NCBI RefSeq assembly: GCF_014042365.1
Contig: NZ_JACEZS010000030.1
Span: forward strand, 1 to 63,886
Reading direction: 5' to 3'
DNA: 63,886 nucleotides
Source of the DNA: Rugamonas fusca
Lineage (GTDB): Bacteria; Pseudomonadota; Gammaproteobacteria; Burkholderiales; Burkholderiaceae_D
Below the pieces are notes generated by a model. It was not told the DNA's origin. It was given only the letters and a program-made list of their open reading frames with translations, and did not search any database. The translations under genes were made by a program, and so were the position numbers. Below are positions 57,328 to 63,886 of this stretch, one piece after another (the first letter of the stretch is position 1; each line of letters begins with the position of its first letter).

Positions 57328-58188
57328 ATGACCAAACCATTGATGATGGGCGCCGTCGCCTACGCACCGAAAGTCGTGACGATCTGGGAAGGCTTCAAGG
57401 AATACTTCCGCCGCAACGGCTTCGAATTCGATTACATCCTGTATTCCAACTATGAGCGCCAGGTGGAAGCCCAGTTCGACGGCAGTATCGCGCTGGCCTG
57501 GAATTCGCCGCTGGCCTGGGTACGGGCCGAGCGCATGGCCCGCGCACGCGGCCAGCAGGTGCGCGCGATCGCCATGCGCGACAGCGACTGCGACCTGACC
57601 TCCGTGCTCGTGACCCGCAATGACGCGAACGCGCCCGCCACGCTGGACGCGCTGGCCGGCAAGACCATCGGCTTTGGCGCCATCGACTCGCCACAGGCGC
57701 GCCTGATCCCGCTCGACCACCTGCGCCAGCACGGCCTGCTGGCCGGCCGCGACTTCACGGCCAGGCGCTTCGACATCCTGGGCGGCAAGCACGGCGACCA
57801 TATCGGCGGCGAACGCGATGCCGCGCTGGCCCTGATGGCGGGCGAAATCGACGCCGCCTGGATGATCGACGGTAACCACATGGCCTTCTCGCGCGAAGGC
57901 ATCCTGCCGGCCAGCGCCACCCGCATCCTGACCCGCACGGGCGCCTTCGACCACTGCAATTTCACCGTCAGCCCCGGCGCGCCGGAAGCGGCCATCGCCC
58001 GCTTCACGGAGCTGCTGCTGGCCATGCGCTGGGACGATCCGGACGTGCGCCCCCTGCTGGAGCTGGAAGGGCTCAAGGCCTGGCTGCCGGGCCGCACCAG
58101 CGGCTACGACGCCCTGATCCGCGCCACGGACGATGAGCACTTCTATGACCAGGAAGGGAATATCCTTGCGACCGACTATCGATATTGA
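57328..58188 (+). CDS. PhnD/SsuA-like solute-binding-fold protein without signal peptide
   Basis: 286 residues from ATG 57328, 10 bases after the previous stop. Periplasmic-binding-protein type II fold: MMGAVAYAPKVVTIWEGFKE, then SIALAWNSPLAWVRAE, TLDALAGKTIGFGAIDSPQA and GEIDAAWMIDGNHMAF, as in PhnD/SsuA/TauA. It lacks a signal peptide or lipobox, and no permease or ATPase is nearby, so it probably binds its ligand in the cytoplasm as an accessory to the neighbouring enzymes. Overlaps the next gene. Confidence 0.75.
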   Translation: MTKPLMMGAVAYAPKVVTIWEGFKEYFRRNGFEFDYILYSNYERQVEAQFDGSIALAWNSPLAWVRAERMARARGQQVRAIAMRDSDCDLTSVLVTRNDANAPATLDALAGKTIGFGAIDSPQARLIPLDHLRQHGLLAGRDFTARRFDILGGKHGDHIGGERDAALALMAGEIDAAWMIDGNHMAFSREGILPASATRILTRTGAFDHCNFTVSPGAPEAAIARFTELLLAMRWDDPDVRPLLELEGLKAWLPGRTSGYDALIRATDDEHFYDQEGNILATDYRY

Positions 58189-59368
58189 GGCGCTCGGTTT
58201 CGACGCCGGCGCCCACCTGCTGGTCAAGCACGCGCTGCAGCAAGTGGCGCCCGGCGCCGACATCGATGTAACCGGCGCCAGCGCGGGCTGGGACAGCCAG
58301 TTGGCCGCGTGGTGCCGCAGCCAGGGCCACCCCTGCCAGCTCGTCGAACGGGATGGGCACACGGTGGCCCGCGTCACGCGCGGCCACGTGCAGGCCGGCC
58401 GCTGGCGCGGCGCCATGCAAACAGGCCATGCCGACCCGGCACTGGACGGCGCCGTGGCCGACCACGCGCAGCCGCGCTGGGGCCTGGCCGCGCGCGGCGC
58501 GACGGTGGAAGCCGGCTCGCCGGCCATGCACTTCCGGCTCGACCAGAAAAGCGAAGTGTGGGCCGGCCGCGCCGCCGACCTGTACGCGCAGGCGGCCGCC
58601 GCGCAATGGGATCCGGAGACGGCCATCGACTGGAACGCCCCGTTCGAGCTGCCCGACATCGTGGAAGACGCCGTGGTCCAGGTGCTGACCTACATGATCG
58701 AGAACGAGGTGGCGGCGCTGGTGGTGCCGGCCCGCTTCCTGGGCCAGCTGCACCCGCACTACCGCGAAGTGCAGGCCGTGCTGGCGATCCAGTGCGCCGA
58801 CGAGGCGCGCCATATCGACGTGTTCACGCGCCGCGTGCGGCTCAAGGGCAAGGGGCCCGCGCTGTCGACGGCCGGCGGCCAGAACTCGCTCAAGACGCTG
58901 CTCGACGAGGCCGATTTCTCCGTGGCCGAATTCCTGCTTTCCGTGCTGGGCGAAGGCACGTTCGTGAGCCTGCTGCAGTTCCTGCACACCCACGCGCCCG
59001 ATCCCGTCACGCGCCAGATCGCGCGCCTGGCCGCGCGCGACGAGGCGCGCCATGTCGCCTTCGGCATGACGCACCTGGCCGCGCGGCTGGAGCGGGAACC
59101 GGCATTCCGTATCCGGCTGGCCAACGCGGTCCAGTCACGCAACGATGCGCTGTCCGGCACATCGGGACTGAACGAGGAAGTGTTCGACGCACTGATCCTG
59201 CTGGCAGCCGGCGAATTCACGCCCGCCGCCATCGCCACTGGCTACCAGCGGGTGCAGGAACTGATGGTGGACATGGCCGAAGGCCGCCAGGCGCGACTGG
59301 AAAAGCTGGGCTTCGCGAAGGACGCGGCGCAACAGCTGTCGTCGCTCCATACCCGCAATTTCATGTAG
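58166..59368 (+). CDS. TusA-like domain fused to a diiron ferritin-like oxygenase
   Basis: About 400 residues. I chose TTG 58166 because AGGAAGGG lies seven bases before it; ATG 58145 would give 407. Residues ~3-70 follow the TusA/SirA pattern (IDIEALGFDAGAHLL...V.PG..I.V......SQLAAWCRSQGH) but the catalytic Cys of GLxCPxP is absent (GFDAGAH). The C-terminal part is a four-helix bundle with E (ENEVAAL, ~58700), EARH (~58802), E (GEGTF, ~58951) and EARH (~59042), a complete E/ExxH/E/ExxH diiron ligand set. It overlaps the end of the PhnD-like gene by 23 bases and converges with the amidase gene (8-base overlap). Confidence 0.75.
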   Translation: MRPTIDIEALGFDAGAHLLVKHALQQVAPGADIDVTGASAGWDSQLAAWCRSQGHPCQLVERDGHTVARVTRGHVQAGRWRGAMQTGHADPALDGAVADHAQPRWGLAARGATVEAGSPAMHFRLDQKSEVWAGRAADLYAQAAAAQWDPETAIDWNAPFELPDIVEDAVVQVLTYMIENEVAALVVPARFLGQLHPHYREVQAVLAIQCADEARHIDVFTRRVRLKGKGPALSTAGGQNSLKTLLDEADFSVAEFLLSVLGEGTFVSLLQFLHTHAPDPVTRQIARLAARDEARHVAFGMTHLAARLEREPAFRIRLANAVQSRNDALSGTSGLNEEVFDALILLAAGEFTPAAIATGYQRVQELMVDMAEGRQARLEKLGFAKDAAQQLSSLHTRNFM

Positions 59369-60629
59369 CCCGGCGCCGATGCAAGCTGGCCTGCTCGAAA
59401 GCGTAGGCCATACCAATCAGCTTGGCCTCGCTGTAGGCGGCGCCGACGAATGACAGGCCCACGGGCAGCCCGCGCACCTGCCCGGCCGGCACGGTGATGT
59501 GCGGATACCTGGCCACCGCGACCGGCAACGGAAGACCGCTGCCGGCATGGCCACCGTTGGCATCATCCTTCAGCCACGCCGGCCCACTGGTGGGCGCCAC
59601 CAGCGCATCGAGGCCATGCTCGCGCATCAACTGGCCTATGCCCTCCTCCGGCCCATCGCCCTCATTGGGCAGTGCCGAATCGACCAGCACGGCGCCCTGC
59701 GCTTTCAGGTCCGCCAGGGCTTTTTCAATCACGACCGCGAATTCGGCGTGGTCACCAAAGCAGTTGCGGGCCACGCCGATGCGCGCACCGCGCAGGCCAG
59801 CCTTGTCGAGCGCCGCCCGGTAGTCGGCGACCTTGTCGCTGGCCGTGGTGGTGGCCGGGTCGTTGACGTCGGCGCCAGCCATCGCGGCCAGCATCAGGGC
59901 CGCATCGGCGACGCTGCGCGCCATCGGACCAGCCGTGTCGCGCGATGGATCGCCGGGAATGATGCCGCTGCGGCTCACCAGTCCCAGCGTGGGCTTGATG
60001 CCAACCAGGCCGCAATTGGAGGCTGGCCAGACGATGGAACCATTGGCTTCCGTGCCCACGGCCAGGGTGGCCAGGCCCGCCGCGATGGCCGCGCCGGAAC
60101 ACGGAGCGGCACCGCCAGCGGCATCGTCCGGGCGCATGCTGGCCCACTCACGGGGATTGGTCTTGCCGATGATGACGGCGCCGGCCGCCCGCAACTGGGC
60201 CACGACGAACGCATCACCTGCGGCGCGGGCGCCGGCGCTGGTGGTGCTGGCGCGTATGCTTGTGCTCATGCGGTCGCCGGTGGCGATATTGTCCTTCAAC
60301 AGAACGGGGATGCCGTGCAGCGGCCCGCGCAGGCGCTTGAGGCCACGTTCGCGGTCCAGCTCCAGCGCGATCTTCAGCGCTTCCGGGTTGATCTCGATAA
60401 TGGGGCTGACGGTGGGGCCGGTGTTGGCGACGGTTTTGATGCGGGCCAGGTACTGCGAGGTCAGCGAATGGGAAGTGAGCTTACCGGCCTGCATCAGCTC
60501 CTGTTGTTCCCGCACGCCCGCATCGAGGATGCCCGCCGTACCGAACCTGGGCGCCGCGCCCACTGCGCGCGCACTGCCTGCCAATGCGCCGGCATCGATG
60601 CCGGCCCGAACGAACTCCCTGCGATTCAT
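59361..60629 (-). CDS. Degraded amidase-signature protein
   Basis: 422 residues from ATG 60629 (MNRREFVRAG, a Tat-like start). Amidase-signature core: GPLHGIPVLLKDNIAT with Lys112, and VGTEANGSIVWPASNCGLVG with Ser198. The Gly/Ser-rich loop that carries the cis-Ser (normally ...NPCGSSSGSGAA) is shortened to RPDDAAGGAAPCSGAA, so the cis-Ser is missing. A later ~100-residue stretch before LDALVAPTSGPAW is also absent. The reading frame is open. Likely inactive or changed in function. Confidence 0.75.
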   Translation of the reverse strand: MNRREFVRAGIDAGALAGSARAVGAAPRFGTAGILDAGVREQQELMQAGKLTSHSLTSQYLARIKTVANTGPTVSPIIEINPEALKIALELDRERGLKRLRGPLHGIPVLLKDNIATGDRMSTSIRASTTSAGARAAGDAFVVAQLRAAGAVIIGKTNPREWASMRPDDAAGGAAPCSGAAIAAGLATLAVGTEANGSIVWPASNCGLVGIKPTLGLVSRSGIIPGDPSRDTAGPMARSVADAALMLAAMAGADVNDPATTTASDKVADYRAALDKAGLRGARIGVARNCFGDHAEFAVVIEKALADLKAQGAVLVDSALPNEGDGPEEGIGQLMREHGLDALVAPTSGPAWLKDDANGGHAGSGLPLPVAVARYPHITVPAGQVRGLPVGLSFVGAAYSEAKLIGMAYAFEQASLHRRRAT

Positions 60630-60789
60630 GCCATCCTCGTGAGTGCTTAATCTCTGCTGCTTACCATTGGTTACTGCACGCGCTAGCATAGCAGCGGAAA
60701 GATTTTCACTCCAGAAAAATTGCTGTCGAGAATAGAATATTCCTTAACGTTTCCATACAAAAATACGACACCGGGGTCGGTACGGACGT

Positions 60790-60821
60790 AAAAAAAGCAC
60801 GCCGGGCGAACCGGGCGTGCT
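60790..60821 (-). terminator. Intrinsic terminator of efp
   Basis: Minus strand AGCACGCC (60814-60821) pairs with GGCGTGCT (60796-60803), followed by seven T (complement of 60790-60796). Strong stem 21 bases past the efp stop. Confidence 0.9.
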
Positions 60822-60842
60822 ATTTAGTGCGACGGGTGGTGC

Positions 60843-61418
60843 TTAGTTGCGGACCACGCGCTTGTACTCGTTGGTACGGGTGTCGATCTCGATCACGTCG
60901 TCCTGGCTCACGAACAGGGGAACCTGCACGGTGTGACGGTGGGCTTCGATCGCGTTTTCGATCTTGGCTTCCTTCAGCACGTTACCCGAGGTGTTGCCCT
61001 TGACGGCTGGCTCCGAGTACACCACTTGGCGGGCGATGGTGGTTGGCAGTTCAACCGAGATCGCTTTGCCATCGTAGAACACGGCTTCGCATTCCATACC
61101 GTCTTTCAGGTAGTGCAGCGCGTCGCCCAGGTTCTCTTCTTCGATTTCGTACTGGTTGTACTCAGCGTCCATGAACACGTACAGCGGGTCAGCGAAGTAC
61201 GAGTAGGTCACTGGCTTCTTGTCCAGCACCACGACGTCGAACTTGTCGTCGCCACGGAACACGTTTTCCAGCGGGCTGTTGGTCAGAAGATTCTTCATCT
61301 TCCACTTGTAGGTGAAGCCCGTGCGGCTCGAACCGTTCACATCCGAACGCAGCACGATCATAGGCTTGCTGTCGACCATAATGATATTGCCAACACGAAT
61401 TTCTTTTGCAGGTTTCAT
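60843..61418 (-). CDS. efp: Elongation factor P (Arg32 type)
   Basis: 191 residues from ATG 61418 (MKPAKEIRVGNIIMVDSKPM). The tip loop NGSSRTG carries Arg32, the residue that EarP rhamnosylates; lysine-type EF-P has Lys there. Rescues ribosomes stalled at polyproline. Directly downstream of earP (110-base gap), so modifier and substrate are coupled. A TATAAT lies in this gap within CGGGTATAATACCCG. A strong terminator follows. Confidence 0.97.
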   Translation of the reverse strand: MKPAKEIRVGNIIMVDSKPMIVLRSDVNGSSRTGFTYKWKMKNLLTNSPLENVFRGDDKFDVVVLDKKPVTYSYFADPLYVFMDAEYNQYEIEEENLGDALHYLKDGMECEAVFYDGKAISVELPTTIARQVVYSEPAVKGNTSGNVLKEAKIENAIEAHRHTVQVPLFVSQDDVIEIDTRTNEYKRVVRN

Positions 61419-61522
61419 AGAGAGTGTACGTAAAAAGTAAGTTGCATAAAAAATCAACTGCTGCCGATGGCAATGAAGCCGCTAGCCACGTTTGATCGGG
61501 TAAAAATACGTTCTAAAATAAC

Positions 61523-61537
61523 CGGGTATTATACCCG
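61523..61537 (-). promoter_or_regulatory. CGGGTATAATACCCG hairpin/-10 element at the end of earP
   Basis: Minus strand CGGGTA-TAA-TACCCG at the earP stop, followed by GTTATTTTAG. It could be a weak terminator for earP, or its embedded TATAAT could be the -10 of an efp promoter; no good -35 is visible. Confidence 0.35.
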
Positions 61538-63421
61538 AGTTTCATGCTTAACCGACTGGATTACTCGGGAAAACTTCAGCAAATTGCCCGTCATGTCGCC
61601 GTTCTCCAGGATTTGCCGCTGCCACTCGGCGGCGCGGGCGGTGATGGCTGGCATTTCTGCCCGCAGCGCGTACCACAAGGCAGCACTGTGCTGGTCATCC
61701 GTACCGGCACCGTTCCAGTACAGCGAGAAAGCTGTCAGGCCATCCAAGCCGCCAGCGTAGCGGTGCAGGAAGGCACGCAGCTTCTTGTGGTGCAGGTTTT
61801 CGTCCTGCGGATAAATGTGCCAGATGAACGGCTTGCCAGCCCATTGCGCGCGCACGAAGGAATCCTCGCCGCGCACGAAATTGACATCGCACGCCCACAG
61901 CAGTTTGTCGTAATCCGGTTGCGGCACGAATGGCAGCACGCGCAAGGTCAGCGCACCACGGCTGGCGACGGCGCCGGCCACGGGTTCCGCGCCAAGGAAG
62001 GCCCGCACCGCTTCAGCCGCTACACCTTCCGGCACCAGGCAGGTGACGGGTTCAGCGCCCTGCTCCCATGCCGTGAACAACCCGGCGACGGGCGCGTGCG
62101 GATAGCAGAACATCGATACTTTTTGCGCGGCGATTTCCGCAGGCGACAAGCCTAGTTGCGCAAGGAAGTCCGCCATGGCGGCGGGATCAGCCTGGAACTG
62201 GCGGCGACGCTCGTCCAGTGCCGACTCCACCAGCAGCCCGCCCGTCTTGGCCGTAAAGCCGGGGAAGAAGAAGTGCTTGGTCAGCGGCAGGCGCGGGTGC
62301 GAGGACGGCAAGGTATGACAGCCCTCCACCCACTCTTCCGCCGTCAGACCTTCAAGGTTGAGCCATACGGAGCGCGGTTCGCGTCCGACCATCGCGGCGA
62401 TATAGCCTTCCGGGATATCGCAGCCGAAAAATTCGATCACGATGTCGGCCACGTCGGCCGCTTCAAACTCACCATGCTGGCTGTGCCAGTGGCGCACCGT
62501 GACGCCGCCGACCCGCTGCACCTCGGTATCCGTGGCGACTTCGGGGCAGATGCGGCGAAAACTGTGCAGGTCATCCACCCACAGTTCGACGGCCACCCCG
62601 TGCTCGTGCGCCAACTGGCGCGCCATGCGCCAGCAGATGCCCACATCACCGTAGTTGTCGACCACCTTGCAGAAGATGGCCAGCGTGGTTGGGCGGCCGT
62701 GGCCAGCCGGGTCCACTACTTCAGGCAGCGCATCCGCCCAAGCGCGCGCGTGCGGCGCCAGCAGGCACGATACCGGACCAGCCATGCAGGCACCCAGCGC
62801 AGCGTATCGCTCACCATCACCGTTCCAGACCTGGAACGCCTCGGCCAACACGGCAGCCGCATGCGCCGGCAACGCCGCGCCGTATGCGCGCACGAAATCG
62901 CGCGCCACAGTGGAGCCGGCGCCCGCCTCCGCCTGCCAGACAAACGGGCGCGCGGCCAGTTGCGCACGCGCCAGTTGCGCATCACCGCGCACGAAATTGA
63001 AGTCGCAGGCCCACAGCAGCTGATCGTAAGCCTGGGCATCGAGCGCGGGCAGCACCTGTACTGTCAGGCCGCCGCGCGTGGCGCGCGCGCCGGCGACGGC
63101 GTCGGCTCCGAGGAACGCGGCCACGGCGTCGGACGCCTCGCCTTCGGGCACCAGGCACAACGTGGGCGTGGCGGCAGCCTGCAACTGTGCGAACAGTTGC
63201 GATACAGGCGCCGTACGGTTGCAGCACAACGAGATCCGGCGCGCATACGCCACGCGCTGCATGTCCACATCGAGCCCGGCGAAGAAGGCGGCGCGCACGT
63301 GGGCGTTGTAATGGAATAGCCAGCGCCGCACGGACAGCCGCGTGGCATCGCTCCCAGCGGGCAAGGCAGCATTGGCGGCGGCGGAGCCGGCGAAATTCAA
63401 ATCGGAGGAAGAGGCCATCAT
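61529..63421 (-). CDS. earP: EF-P arginine rhamnosyltransferase EarP with extra N-terminal domain
   Basis: 630 residues, whereas EarP is usually about 380. Residues ~245-630 are a full EarP: KVVDNYGDVG with Asp255 and Asp259, NLEGLTAEEWVEG, KHFFFPGFTAKTGGLL, and FVRGEDSFVRAQWAGKPFIW with Glu519 (the residues known to be essential). Residues ~30-200 repeat its C-terminal Rossmann domain: SLCCNRTAPV/SMFCYPHAPV, CLVPEGEASDAVAAFLGAD/CLVPEGVAAEAVRAFLGAE, LLWACDFNFVRGD/LLWACDVNFVRGE. In the extra copy RGED is changed to RGDA and the D-x3-D half is missing, so it should not be catalytic. TDP-rhamnose or EF-P binding is possible. No strong ribosome site precedes the ATG. Confidence 0.92.
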   Translation of the reverse strand: MMASSSDLNFAGSAAANAALPAGSDATRLSVRRWLFHYNAHVRAAFFAGLDVDMQRVAYARRISLCCNRTAPVSQLFAQLQAAATPTLCLVPEGEASDAVAAFLGADAVAGARATRGGLTVQVLPALDAQAYDQLLWACDFNFVRGDAQLARAQLAARPFVWQAEAGAGSTVARDFVRAYGAALPAHAAAVLAEAFQVWNGDGERYAALGACMAGPVSCLLAPHARAWADALPEVVDPAGHGRPTTLAIFCKVVDNYGDVGICWRMARQLAHEHGVAVELWVDDLHSFRRICPEVATDTEVQRVGGVTVRHWHSQHGEFEAADVADIVIEFFGCDIPEGYIAAMVGREPRSVWLNLEGLTAEEWVEGCHTLPSSHPRLPLTKHFFFPGFTAKTGGLLVESALDERRRQFQADPAAMADFLAQLGLSPAEIAAQKVSMFCYPHAPVAGLFTAWEQGAEPVTCLVPEGVAAEAVRAFLGAEPVAGAVASRGALTLRVLPFVPQPDYDKLLWACDVNFVRGEDSFVRAQWAGKPFIWHIYPQDENLHHKKLRAFLHRYAGGLDGLTAFSLYWNGAGTDDQHSAALWYALRAEMPAITARAAEWQRQILENGDMTGNLLKFSRVIQSVKHETRV

Positions 63422-63456
63422 CGGGCACCATCAATCATCGCATTCGCGATGGACGC

Positions 63457-63480
63457 AAAAAAAGCCGCACCAGGCGGCTT
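63457..63480 (-). terminator. Intrinsic terminator after tRNA-Glu
   Basis: Minus strand AAGCCGCC / GCGGCTT stem with short loop and seven T (complement of 63457-63463). It separates tRNA-Glu transcription from earP. Confidence 0.85.
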
Positions 63481-63518
63481 ATTCGACCGTCTTCCGGCTT
63501 GCGGCCGGCGCGGTTATC

Positions 63519-63594
63519 TGGCGTCCCCAGGGGGATTCGAACCCCCGTACTCACCGTGAAAGGGTGATGTCCTAGGCCTCTAGACGATGGGGAC
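63519..63594 (-). tRNA. tRNA-Glu (TTC)
   Basis: 76 bases, GTCCCC acceptor pairing with GGGGAC, anticodon loop CTTTCAC giving TTC, T-arm GGTTCGAATCC, CCA end encoded. Own promoter upstream and terminator downstream. Confidence 0.97.
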
Positions 63595-63642
63595 TTTGCA
63601 GTGCTGCTTCGAGTCTTGTTGCCCTCAAAAAAGCGTGCGCGA

Positions 63643-63672
63643 ATCATAGCACAACGATCGCAACAGAATCAA
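63643..63672 (-). promoter_or_regulatory. Promoter of tRNA-Glu
   Basis: Minus strand TTGATT (63667-63672), 18-base spacer, TATGAT (63643-63648). Confidence 0.55.
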
Positions 63673-63768
63673 TAGCTTAGCGCGTATATCGCCCGATTTT
63701 CGCCGCCCGCATGGCTGTTTTGCAACAATGACAAAACCGCTCTGCCCACGCAAAAACGCGGAATCGGC

Positions 63769-63886
63769 ATAGGGGCGGCCAGCATAGCTGACCGGTCCCC
63801 TGCCACACCACCCGGCATGCGGGTCCGCACCGGGCGGTTCGAGTAGTTGAGGTTAAGACAGGCGTGGTACGCCCAACCGGTCGAAG
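63769..63886 (-). mobile_element. Group II intron, 3' end (partial, runs off the window)
   Basis: Minus strand shows, after the reverse-transcriptase stop, a domain-V-like hairpin (ACCGCCCGGTGCGG-ACC-CGCATGCCGGGTGGT) and a domain-VI-like hairpin with a bulged A (GGGGACCGGTCAGC...GCTGGCCGCCCC), ending CCCCTAT at about 63769. The 5' exon lies outside the window. Orientation matches the partial intron at the left edge. Boundary accurate to a few bases. Confidence 0.72.
63853..63886 (-). CDS. Group II intron reverse transcriptase/maturase, C-terminal 11 codons
   Basis: Minus-strand frame reading FDRLGVPRLS-stop, stop TAA at 63853-63855. This ending, placed just before the domain V/VI hairpins, fits the C-terminus of an intron-encoded RT/maturase (LtrA type). 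The rest is beyond the window. Confidence 0.6.
   Translation of the reverse strand, partial: FDRLGVPRLS

Noticed and set aside
61523..61537. Definite efp promoter at the embedded TATAAT
   Set aside because: No acceptable -35 box at 16-18 bases; kept only as a low-confidence dual element.

Overview
This is a GC-rich (about 65%), densely coded window from a betaproteobacterium, most likely Oxalobacteraceae (Janthinobacterium/Duganella/Massilia-like). I infer this from the gene order rseA-rpoE-ygfX-fabF-acpP-fabG-fabD-fabH-plsX-rpmF-yceD, from an Arg32-type EF-P next to its rhamnosyltransferase EarP, and from protein style; no database was searched. The window appears to be bounded on both sides by copies of one group II intron in the same (minus) orientation. 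The first 119 bases are an intron 5' end sitting directly behind the degQ terminator. The last ~118 bases are an intron 3' end with the last 11 codons of its reverse transcriptase. That is what a contig broken at a repeat would look like.

Layout. 0.2-3.4 kb: envelope-stress operon (rpoE, a short rseA-like gene, degQ) plus a YgfX-like membrane protein. 3.6-10.2 kb: fatty-acid/phospholipid initiation cluster read leftward from a promoter ahead of yceD. 10.4-11.8 kb: maf and an RsmI-like methyltransferase. 11.8-18.2 kb: signalling block (a soluble double-sensor protein ending in CheW, a PAS-GAF-GGDEF-EAL protein, an EAL-HDOD protein). 18.3-24.6 kb: rlmJ with a long low-complexity tail, a small unknown gene pair, aceA, rraA, an MFS exporter and a divergent AraC regulator. 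24.6-30.4 kb: a chemoreceptor with a tandem internal duplication, clpB behind a sigma32-type promoter, moaE. 30.4-39 kb: DUF349 protein, hemerythrin-like bundle, acyl-CoA synthetase/GNAT fusion, DUF2804 and an AlkX/YcaQ-type glycosylase. 39-47 kb: membrane diguanylate cyclase and sbcDC. 47-54.3 kb: small and unknown proteins, a methyltransferase, initiator tRNA-Met, a UbiC-like exported protein and a Tat-exported phosphoesterase. 54.4-60.6 kb: dbpA, a compact acyl-CoA-dehydrogenase-like/PhnD-like/TusA-diiron operon, and a convergent degraded amidase. 60.8-63.6 kb: efp, a double-length earP, tRNA-Glu.

The most unusual items are: (1) an EarP of 630 residues that carries an extra N-terminal copy of its own C-terminal Rossmann domain, with the catalytic Glu region altered; (2) the three-gene operon at 56.2-59.4 kb, whose last product fuses a cysteine-less TusA-like domain to an E/ExxH/E/ExxH diiron bundle; (3) the intron-behind-terminator junction; (4) a perfect 10+6+10 dyad overlapping the promoter of the EAL-HDOD gene; (5) a soluble anti-sigma-like RseA without a membrane segment and without an rseB neighbour. 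Several genes (fabF, the GGDEF-EAL gene, the AlkX-like gene, probably the TusA-diiron gene) start at TTG with a good Shine-Dalgarno sequence, and two (rpoE, the phosphoesterase) at GTG.
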